Position numbers and translations under genes: made by a program
Notes under the pieces: model-generated
The model's database searches: none
What the model saw: the letters and a program-made list of their open reading frames with translations, nothing else
What the model was told of the DNA's origin: nothing
In this document: positions 1 through 9,440 of the stretch, piece after piece
Numbering within the stretch: position 1 is the first letter of the stretch
Layout: every line of letters begins with the position of its first letter
DNA from: Mariannaea sp. PMI_226
Taxonomy: Eukaryota; Ascomycota; Sordariomycetes; Hypocreales; Nectriaceae
Length of the DNA stretch: 64,000 nt
Assembly (NCBI GenBank): GCA_024336345.1
Contig: JANFOG010000008.1
Span: 1,488,001-1,552,000, forward strand
Direction of reading: 5' to 3'

Positions 1-1403
1 ATGTTTACACAGCCAAACCAGACGACCGGCCGGAAGATATCATGCATGGAGGATACTGGAAGCGACACCGACAACTGGACAACGACCTGTCGAGCATTTT
101 CATGTTTCTACCCGAAAAGATGCGACTCCCTCAAAATGTGCGAGATCCAGTAGCGGCGCATACCAACCTCAACCTCCACGCCTCGGTTATCTGCCTGCAT
201 CATGCTGCAGTCGAGAAGGTCGAGAAGCATGATTTACCAAAATCTCTCAAGGACACGAGCATTATTCGTCTCAAGGCTGCCGCAGAGGAGGTTTCCAACA
301 TCATTAAGCTCTCGTCCAGCTCCATGCCAATATTTGTATGAGGCTCCATCTCCGTTCCCCCTTTACCTACTTCTTGCCCTTTGTACATAATTTTATGGAC
401 TGACACCATTGTTTAGAAGAGTCCACTGTGTGCGCTATCGATGTATTGCGCAACTACGGTATATGTCTACCTTGCTAAGCAGGATCCCCTGAACGGATTG
501 ACTGCCATAGACTTATCCAATCTCGAAGTCATCATCAATGCCATGGAATCCATTGCTCGACACCATAACATTACCCGGGCCTTCTTACAGCAGGCCTACC
601 TCGATATTGAGCGCAACGGCCTTTCCTCCTCTATACGGATGCCGGGGCTTCGCAAGTACCGGAACCCATTTGGAGGGACAAAGAGCAACATCCCCATGAT
701 TTGTCGCAGCTCGGTTTCGAAGCACACCGACGTCTCTCCCATCCTACCGGGTCGTCTCCCACTTGGCAGAGCTGGTCGTCAAGGCATGGTTGAGTTTGAT
801 TTTAACGATGATGACTTTGGCGAGAATGTGGTTGGTCAGAACTGTTTCCAGGCTGTCCTGGGTGCTGTCACAAGGAATGTTGCAAAGGGCGAGAGGCTGA
901 ACGTGCCAATCATTGACAACTCTAACGCGAACCACAAACGAAAGCGAGTGTCGCCAAGCCCAGGACCAGAGATGATGACTGGTGTGGGAAGATCCATGAA
1001 TGCCCCGCAGTCTTTCGGCAAGGAGGACGCCAACATAGCTCCAAATCCTTGCATGCCAGCGTGGGCAGCGTCTCAGGTGCTTACAGGCAACGTGATTCTT
1101 CCCGATCGGACTGCTTCATCCTCCTCTTCTTCACCCGCGCAACACTACTCTGGATCTAGAACGACGACCAGCAGCCACACTTCACCGAGCTTGGGCCTAG
1201 GCAATACGGTCGAGGAGAATCGCATCGATCTCCGGGCCTTCCAGGGCCGCATCTCGACACCTCTCTGGCAGAGCACGGAGGAGACGACCTTTTTCGCGCA
1301 GATTAACGAATCTATGATCAATGTACTTTCTACTGACACGGAAACCTGGGGAATATTGGATGCTGACATCAACTGGGATAATATCGAGCCCGGCACCGGT
1401 TAG
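1..1403 (+). CDS. Fungal-specific transcription factor, C-terminal part (5' end outside window)
   Basis: Coding exons 1-335 and 417-1403, joined across an 81 bp intron (GTATGA donor, TTTAG acceptor, phase 0). The frame is open from position 3 to the window edge, so the N-terminus, including any Zn2Cys6 DNA-binding domain, is missing; 439 residues are visible. The first roughly 190 residues look like the end of the fungal_trans (middle homology) domain: hydrophobic helical segments around the intron (SMYCATTVYVYLAKQDP) and an amphipathic stretch with AFLQQAYLDIE. The rest is a low-complexity tail rich in Ser, Pro and Asn, typical of regulator activation regions, with a possible nuclear localisation patch (NHKRKRVSPSP). 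The likely role is a nuclear RNA polymerase II regulator. Its target pathway cannot be told without the N-terminus. The family call is by recognition of the domain pattern, not by search. Confidence 0.75.
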
Positions 1404-2314
1404 AAGGAAAACGCCCTTTTCTGATTGATGGGAAGTGCCGGTTTCCCTTTCCATTGTTTATTCCATTTTGGTTGTTTGATTCAGCGGCTTTATTGCTCAT
1501 CATGACCTTCATTTTTTGGGTATATAACTCACACACACAAACACAATACGACAAAAACGACTTAATGTCTTTCAGGACCGGGGGGGAAGGGATGCAAATG
1601 GGGTGGGACTTGTACGATAGATGAAATGGCCTTTGATACGCCGTCCTGGACAAACGGAAACTCCACTGTACTCTAGTGATGATATGGGAGTTGCGTACAT
1701 AGACTTGGACTATTAGGACGCAGTCTTATACTTGGACAAACTTCGATCTTCTATTACTCATCCTGGTGTTTTTTTTTTTCGTTCCGCTATTGATGCGTGC
1801 TCATTTATCCCACTCTCCTTGCTCAAGAGACAAAAACAAGGTCAAGTCCCATTTGCCAACGAGTTTTCTACCAAGGAGTTTCTTTTTGACAAAAGAATAC
1901 CGCACCATAGCTCATAGATCATGTGCGTAGCTGGGGAGGATGAAACAAGGCAAACGAAAGCTCGCCGAAACATGGCACGTTTGCATGTGAAGCTTGAAAC
2001 TGATGTGACACTAGTTGATCAGCTAAACTTATAACTTAGTAGCCAGGCCATCAATTAATTAACTAATTAATACATCACTCACACGTCGTATTGACTCCAC
2101 ACAGCTTCCCATCATGACTTAGATCGAGTTTAGATGCCGCTCACTCACTCCCCTCAAAGGGTCCTTTTGCTCACCCGTGCTCGCTCACTCACTCACTCAT
2201 TCTCAGCCTCTCACTCACTCATCGCCACCACCGCTCCACAGACAGACACATACAGCGCTGGATATACATAAATAGATATCCATAATCAAAAAGAAAGAGA
2301 GAGAGAGATTGGCC
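1404..2314. other. Intergenic region between transcription factor and P4H-like gene
   Basis: No coding signal. Positions 2150-2225 carry short CACT/CTCA repeats just upstream of the next gene. A T-rich run lies near 1769-1780. The stretch probably holds the 3' UTR of the regulator and the promoter and leader of the prolyl-hydroxylase-like gene. Confidence 0.6.
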
Positions 2315-3403
2315 ATGATCTCATACATTATCGGCCTCATCGCCATAGTCATCTTCTTCTCCAATCCAATCAGCGACTTCCTATTCCCCGACCAAGTTCG
2401 CCGCCCGCAACTTGCGCCGCGGCCGAAGCTCAACGAGTCGCTGCTCGCCATCGACGGACCCAATGCGACGGTCCCAACATGTCCGACTGATGCGTATCGC
2501 GCTCGGATACTGAGTCGCGACCCATTGGTCATCTATCTGGAAGGGTTCTTGAGCGGGGAGGAGAGACGCAGCCTGCTCGATATCAGGTATGTTGAAACTT
2601 ACGAGGGACGGGGGATATGAAATAGTAACACTCACATCCCCATTCTCCTTCCAATTTTCTTTTCTCTTTCTTCTTCTTTTTTTTTTCTTTGTTTCAAATC
2701 TTCTCTGAAAAGTCTACACAAATTGAAGAGAATGACCGTGTGAACTAATCGAACAATCTCGTTTTGCTTCCCTTCCAGTGAGCCCATATTCACACCTTCC
2801 ACCGTCACTCACGACGGCAACTCAACCCACCGCGACACCTCTGTCCGCGACTCTGAAGTTGCCCTGATCCCCCGCGATGACACAGTCCGCTGCATCGAGC
2901 GCCGCGCCCGCGCGCTGCAAGGCTGGCCGGCGGACCTGTTCATCGAGCGCCTGCGCACCCAGCGCTACAGGCCCGGCGGGCACTACGGGTACCACTTCGA
3001 CTGGACGGCGAACCACGCCGGCTGGGGCAGGGTGAGCAGCATCATGGCCTGGGTGGATGGGCAGGACGTGAAGGGTGGGGGAACGAGGTTTCCGCTGCTA
3101 AGGAAGCCGGAGGGTGAAGGGATGGCAGAGTGGTGCAAGTTCATCAAATGCCTTGAAGTTCCGAAAACGCAAGAAGGGGTTACGGAAAAGGAAAAGGAAG
3201 AAAATGAAGGAGAGAAACGACAAGAAGAAGAAAAAGACGAAGATCAAGGAGTCACATTCAATGTCATCCCAGGAAATGCTGTCTACTGGGAAAACTTTGG
3301 CCCGGACGGGAGAGGCTACGAGGAAACATGGCACGCAGGTCTGGCCGTTGACGAAGGCATCAAAGTTGGCCTGAATATCTGGAGCTTTGGACGTATCCGA
3401 TGA
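2315..3403 (+). CDS. Prolyl 4-hydroxylase alpha-subunit-like 2-oxoglutarate/Fe(II) dioxygenase
   Basis: Exons 2315-2586 and 2779-3403, with a 192 bp intron (GTATGT donor, TTCCAG acceptor) that splits a Ser codon; 298 aa. The ATG at 2315 is the first in frame and starts a hydrophobic segment at residues 3-18, a probable ER signal anchor. The P4Hc fold is recognised by the iron ligands HFD (H163, D165), the distal H276 (TWHAGL) and the 2-oxoglutarate-binding K286, in the family's order and spacing. Family members hydroxylate proline or related side chains using O2, Fe(II) and 2-oxoglutarate; the substrate here is unknown. A charged insert rich in Lys and Glu (about residues 219-247) sits inside the catalytic domain and has no obvious splice sites. 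The gene runs convergently with the PEBP-like gene, with only 82 bp between stop codons. Confidence 0.85.
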
Positions 3404-3485
3404 TACCGCTAACACACTCATACATACATACACCCGTGCCCATGAAGGGTTATCCCTCCCCCTCCTGCATTGAGATGTGACCCTC

Positions 3486-4382
3486 TCACTGCCATTTCCT
3501 CTCACATTGACCCATCCACCGGCCCCAAACAACCACTCGGCCCTCAATCGCGGCACCGACAGCATCCCTAGAGGGCTTCGAGGCGATGAAGTCGGCATCA
3601 AGGGGCTTGTTCAGGCCAATGACCTCGAACCAGTCTTTCATCATCATCATTCGTCAGTCCACGAGCTTTGACATGCTATAGTTTGTTGCAACAAGGCAGA
3701 GACAAATGCAGATGCAGATGTGAAAAAAAAAGAAGAGGGGGGGAGGGGAAGGAAGAAAGAAAAGAAGAGAAAAGAAAAGACAGAACTTACATCTGTGAAT
3801 ACCGTGATTCATCAGCGGGCGGGGAGGGATATATATCTTGCCGTTACGACTCATGCCATACCAGAACCCGCCGGCGAGCTTCGTTGAAGACTCTCCCTCA
3901 ACGGGTTTGAAATCATCATTCACCACGCTCAGCTTCTCCGGCGGAATGCCTAAGTAGATTCTATTTTCCTCATCAGTATTCGCACACACACTCTCTCGCT
4001 CTATCCTCCTTTCCGTGTCTGAAAGACAAGAAAGAAGAGAAACCCCCCACTCCCCCTGGTTCACCGACTTCATGTTTAAAAAAAAGAAAACTCACCCGTG
4101 GCAGATGGGCGTCGGCAGCGGAGCATCCGGATCCTCCGAGACGAGAAGCCACTGCTCGACTCCCGGAGCGCTGTCCCACTCGAGCTGTGGAAGCCGGCCC
4201 TCGCCGCCGAACATGTACTCGCTCCCGAGCGTGGCCCCGTCCGGGCCGCAGTCGGGCGACCGGACGGCGAGCGTGGGCTCCGGGTGCTGGGAGAAGGCGG
4301 GCAGGGTGAAAAAGGCCTTGTCGTCGCGGCCGCGGTAGTTCTTGAAGAGCCAGCTAGCGGCGACTTCGATGTATGCCGTCAT
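3486..4382 (-). CDS. Phosphatidylethanolamine-binding protein (PEBP/YbhB-like) family
   Basis: Three exons on the minus strand: 4382-4096, 3960-3791 and 3634-3486; 201 aa. Both introns have good donors (GTGAGT, GTAAGT) and TAG/AAG acceptors, and phases match. The PEBP fold is recognised by DPDAP (residues 84-88) followed by a CHG segment, and by the second signature NHGIHRYWFEV (from residue 147), which together line the anion pocket of the family. There is no signal peptide, so it is probably cytosolic. Eukaryotic members bind phospholipid head groups or regulate kinases; a precise role is not inferable. Frames remain open upstream of 4382, but the M at 4382 (MTAYIEV) fits the usual family start. 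It is convergent with the dioxygenase gene. Confidence 0.85.
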
Positions 4383-5270
4383 CTGGGATATAGATTTTGG
4401 GGGGGAGTTTATAAATAATATGAAGGCTTGGGGGTGGGGGTTTGAAATCAATGTGTGATGTGGAAAGTGAAGTGGGTGCAGTGAGTATAAATTTGGGTAT
4501 GAATAGAGCAGAGCTTCTTCGACCAACTAAGCAATGATAATAAAAATCTTTTTCCCCAAGAATATGCACCTGGAAAAAAATACTAGGGAGAGAAAGTGCC
4601 TATGGACCGACAATCATTCCAAAAATGGCACTCATTTTACTTCATCACCGTGATGCGTCTATTTGGTCATATCGGCAATCTGTGGTGAGATCGGTGCCGA
4701 TTCGGCGGTCGTCTGATCATGTCCAACAACCCACCCCGGATCCCTCGTTAATGAAGGCAAGGGGATTCAAATCAAGTACCAACATGATACATTACATCCC
4801 TAGGCAATCCACTCTTATCAAATGATACTTAAGTATTATCTTTGGAGCTGCCCACCATTACGGGGTACACCCTACCTCATCATGGCACTCCATGAAAATA
4901 CGTGGGCGAACGAATAGAACGAATAGCCAGTTCTCTTGGCCACGAAGGAGAAAAGCAACATACAGTCATAACTTTGTCTCAATTCGTAACAGTATGGTCT
5001 AACATATCATCTATAATCATCCAGCATTGGCAGTTCGCCGATTCTCATAACCCATGATCCATATCCCAAAAATCTCATTCCAGCGAGAACATATATCCGA
5101 GTCAAAAACGCCAATAACGACGGTCCGTATCCAACACTTATATCGTATGTCGACGCCATGTTGACCCATCCAAAAGGTCTTCCGTACAGGTTAAAAAAAA
5201 CCCAATTCAACGCTTTTGCAGTACATAAACAGTCATCTCGCACTCATTCTTTTTTTTCTTCTTTTTTTTT
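4383..5270. other. Intergenic region between protease 3' end and PEBP start
   Basis: This stretch holds the PEBP promoter side and the 3' end of the minus-strand protease gene. T-rich runs lie at 5248-5273, right at the protease stop. I see no gene. Confidence 0.55.
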
Positions 5271-6766
5271 TCAGACTAGAAAGTCCGTAAGCATCACCAC
5301 CAGGGTCGTCACGGTGCTGGCTAATACCCATCCCAGAGCGGGCGTTGGCAAGGCCATGACTGAGTTAGAGCTCTTGCTTGATGATGGCAACCCTGATTTC
5401 GCAGCTATGGCATTGTTCGATTCTGTAGCAGAAGGCACCGGATTCTTTCCCTTGGCAATCTCGGTAATATGCGGTTTGGTAGCGTTGAAATTGCTCTGGG
5501 CCAGAGAGATCTCGTTATTATCCAAGTCAAAGACGACGTATGCGCTTCTCAAAAACGTGTCGCCCAGGACATTGGTGCTTGACGCCGGTGCAATTCCGAA
5601 CATGCAGGCGGGTGTGCCGTCGTCAAACGAGAGCTGGCGACCGGTAATCTGAAGAAAATCAAGAACGAGTTCGCTTATGGGGACGACAATCTCAGCTGGA
5701 TCGCTGAACTTGAATGTCATATTGCCCGGTTTCGAGCCTAGGGAGCATGGCACGAAAGCCACGCCATCTTTTTCATTGTAGACGGCACCTACCTGCCTGA
5801 ACAGGGCATCGGTGATGCTGGTGGGGAGGTAGGTGAGCGATGAGCCTGTGTCAAGCAGAACTGCGAGCGCCATACTGCCTCCTATCCTTCTGTTTCCCAA
5901 GGCAAGCCCCGTCAAGGTGATGAAGAACTCAGAGAACTGACCTTCGTTCTGTTGGATCGGTAACGTGACCAGGTTTCCATGGTACTGAGAATGATCGACA
6001 CCCCCAAAGAGGATGGTGCCCTCATTTGCATCAAGGTCGTTGAGAAACAAGCTGTAGGCGTTGGACGCAATCAAGCCTTCGGCAACCATCTTGGCTGGAA
6101 GATTGTCATAAGTCTCCTTTCCCGAGCGCCCGACTTGAACCTCATTGATAGGGTAGCCGATACCCAGCACGGACTCAGTAGAGGTACTCTCATATCCGAT
6201 ACCGAACTGCAAGTCTTTAATGGTGGTGTTGCCCACATGAAAGTTATCGGTAACATAGTCGCCTGCGGCACCAGACCCGTCGGTGTATGAGATGTTAAAA
6301 TAACTTCCTACGTACTCGTAGGTAGACGACTTGTTTGCGGAATAGGTTCCCGAATCGGAACAGACGTTTGACGAGGTAGAGCATAGCTCTGATTCTTTGG
6401 TATTGACCCATAGATCACTGCTGCCGGTATCCAAATGCAAGCGAAAGTGCTGTTTGGGAGTGCCCAGGGATGCATTGAAGAAATAAAGGGTCACCTAGGT
6501 GTTGTTTAGCAAGGCATGGGTAAAAGAAGGGGACTTATTAGCAAGGAGAGGCAATTATTTACCTCATTGTCGACGCCAACATCGATAGAGCCACTGCGTT
6601 TCCGTCGACGGAGTCTATCATGACGGACTGGATCCAATATGTTCTTTCTTTGCAAGTCAAGGCTTACGACTCGCGGCTCGTGTTGGACATTTCTCTTCTG
6701 CAAGGCGATGGCGCCAGTTGAGATAGCTGAGGCAGCAAGGGCAAAGAATAACTGAACCGGCCTCAT
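5271..6766 (-). CDS. GPI-anchored aspartic endopeptidase (yapsin/OPSB-like)
   Basis: Exons 6766-6563 and 6494-5271 on the minus strand, separated by a 68 bp intron in phase 0; 475 aa. The N-terminus is a signal peptide (MRPVQLFFALAASAISTGAIA), followed by a basic propeptide with a dibasic KR region. Two catalytic DTGSS motifs (D90 and D283) mark the pepsin A1 fold. FGG and VLGDTFLRSAYVVFDLDN near the C-terminal lobe are typical of the family. The tail is Ser-rich and ends with about 20 hydrophobic residues and no basic cluster, which fits a GPI-attachment signal. The protein is therefore expected at the plasma membrane or wall, cleaving secreted or wall proteins. Several N-glycosylation sequons are present. 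Confidence 0.93.
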
Positions 6767-8592
6767 TGTCCTCTTCTTTCTTTGTTCTGATGAAGATAAG
6801 ATGAATAGATAGGGTAGACAGGCATGTAGTAGACGGATCACTACCCTGGCTGATGTTGGGATATCAAGTGAGCTACTGCAACCCAACAGCTCTTGGGTAC
6901 ACTCAACAAGCGAACCTGGGAATAAGAGCAAGTAATTCTCTATGCCTCAGTTCCAGGTGAGTCTTTTTGTCATCTTTCTCTGCACTCCTGTCGTGGCGAA
7001 GCCTTTCTATCTCTGCGAATCCGGCAACGAAGAGGCCGTTCGAGCCTGCGTCACTAGGCAACGTCAACAACTCGGCACATTCAATCCGGGTGGGCGTCGC
7101 CAGGCTGTTTTAGATGGACCGGAGGATGACGAAGAGGTCCGACGGTGCCGACTTATCCAAGATGTCAGGGCCGGGAGGCAATACAAGATGAGAGAAGGAA
7201 ATGATACAACAGAGACTAGCAGCCTCCCGCAATGTATAATCACAGCATGTTCGTGACGGGAGCTAGATTTGACAATCTCGTCATTTTTTTTTAGCAAAGC
7301 TACAGCACTTGGACACTCGAAAGTGAGGAGAAAGAATGGCCCTAGGCAACCCAACCGCCCAGCCCAGTTCAGCTTCTCATGGGTCAACAAGGGCATTTTC
7401 CCTAACCACCTTGCTTTGTTGTGGCTATATTCCAGGTCCGGGGGGGTACTTGGGTCTCCAGAATGGTCCACCTTTGGGGAATCGCTTGGTTGCCGTCAGC
7501 CCTTTTAGAACGCGCGGCCCTGGGACAGGTGAAGTCTCGACAGGGGGACGGGGTTGGTCCCAAGCTAATGGGACTAGTGTGCAGGAAGACATCTGCGACC
7601 CGGAAGGGGTTTGATGGGCCTTGCAGTGATTTGAACATGGCTGATGTCCATGTACGGAGCAGTTCGTATGCATGGCGGCGGGATAGCCAGATGAGACACA
7701 GAATTGTGCTGAGGAATCAAGCACCGCTGTTATTCTTAGATTGACTGTGGCCAACAAGACGCGGGCTGACGTTGAAGAGTGGAACACAGTCTTGCTGATC
7801 ATATGCACCACCAGCAGCCGACAGCCGAGGTGTGCTCACATTTTCCGGCTGTTGGTCGATCCAGGCCCAGACCCTGAAGAGAAGAGTTTTGTTGCTGGGT
7901 GGTGGTGGCTGGGGGGAGCAAATTAATATGACGATGATGATGCTGCTGTGGAGGGGCTTTTTTTTTTTTAAATGGAAAGTACATCAAGCACCTAGTAACA
8001 GGTAATCATGGTAGCTACTGACCATAGCTCCCGTAGCTGTAGCTACCAGGGAAGGTACCTAGCTAGCTAAATAGGTAGGTAGGTAGGTAGGTAATTGCCA
8101 AGGCAGGTAGCTCAGTTGAGGTTGGACAGGGAAGGAACATCCACAACGGGTCAAGTCCGTCGAGTCAGTCAGTCATATCCCTGTCATGGGAGTTTTTATT
8201 CTCCATGAGGAGTCAGCAGCAGCGTGATGTGACATGCTTACAGATTGCAGTGCAGCAAAACAATGTAGGTACCAGACTACGTACATCATACATCACACAG
8301 ATTCTCTCACACGAATAGCTTCGAGATATCCAGCAATCGGAATGAAATCAAGCCGGATAGCAGGGTCCACCCTCTCCAACCCGTCGGGCAGATTGAGACA
8401 TTCGTCGTCATTTCTCCTCCACTGGAACTGACACAAGACACAGCCTCCCCGCAGCCCAGCGCCCAGCTTCAAGCCAAAGCTGCAGGTTAGCTCGTATTCT
8501 AGAGACAAAGGCGGGCGTGGAGTAGGCTTATAGTTATAGTCTCCGTATATAAATCTATCTACATCTTATAATTGGAAAATAAAGGGGGATTG

Positions 8593-8636
<44 letters not shown>

Positions 8637-9440
8637 ACTCTTTCGATTTCTACAATTATTAGTGGTGGATAGGGGAAGTGGCAGAAGATACAGGACGAAA
8701 ATAGAACAAACATCCAAATCCTATGTTCAAGCAGCTTTGAGCAAAGGTATCTCCTTGCCTGACGACCTACCTACCCAATCACAGCCAAAATTAGTTACAG
8801 CATAGCCGAATCTGAGTACGGAAATGCTTTTAGGATCCTAGGGTACCTAGGTACAATAGATTGCGTCTAGTGTTGCTGTGATGTCCACGATTCCCTCCAA
8901 CTTTCCCTCTCTTTCCTTTACTTTATCTTGAAGAGTACCTAGTTACATGGGCCCTACTATAAAGTACATAAATGCTGTAGATCACTTCCTTAAAGTGAGT
9001 GGACAAGGAATGACTGCTCTTGACACAACCGAACCGTCCTGATTTCCCTCCTTTGATTCGGACGTATGGCGACCACAGCAAAATGGGATTTGGTGTGACA
9101 AAGACCATTCGTAAGAAGACAGCGCTCGCATGTAACCATACTCTTGAAGAATACGCGCGATTTCCCATCGATGGAAAAAAAAGTGCCTTATCACGAGTGT
9201 ACTGCGAGTAGCTGAATACCTTCAAATGGTACATCGAGATCAAGCAAGTCTAGTCCAATCAGTCGGCAGTGAGCCATTAGGCCGGACAGTCGCCAGTCCA
9301 TCTTTTCTACAATGGACAGCAAATTTCGCGGCGTTAGCTTTCTGTTTCCTTACTGAGAAAGCGACTAGTGACCTTATCTCTTAGCACTATGACCTTTTTC
9401 TCGAGTTGGGTGATCTCTTCTAGATCTTGCTATTGAGCTT
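6767..9440. other. Long non-coding stretch with poly-A tract and TAGG repeats
   Basis: There is no convincing gene across about 2.7 kb. Visible structure: a perfect splice-donor-like CAGGTGAGT at 6955, (GGTA/TAGG)n near 8070-8093, and an uninterrupted run of about 39 A at 8593-8631. The weak open frame at 6942-7256 is listed separately. Confidence 0.5.
6942..7256 (+). CDS. Doubtful small secreted-type ORF
   Basis: A 104-codon ATG-to-stop frame whose first 19 residues resemble a signal peptide (hydrophobic core VSLFVIFLCTPVVA followed by K). It contains six Cys in all, one of them inside the signal-like segment. A perfect 5' splice consensus lies five codons in, so the frame could equally be an exon edge or chance. 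It sits divergently about 175 bp upstream of the protease start. No family is recognised and the frame is kept only as a candidate. Confidence 0.15.
   Translation: MPQFQVSLFVIFLCTPVVAKPFYLCESGNEEAVRACVTRQRQQLGTFNPGGRRQAVLDGPEDDEEVRRCRLIQDVRAGRQYKMREGNDTTETSSLPQCIITACS

Noticed and set aside
8593..8631. Poly-A run as evidence of a retroposed element
   Set aside because: No retroelement ORF, target duplication or processed-gene sequence lies next to it, so a simple homopolymer is enough.
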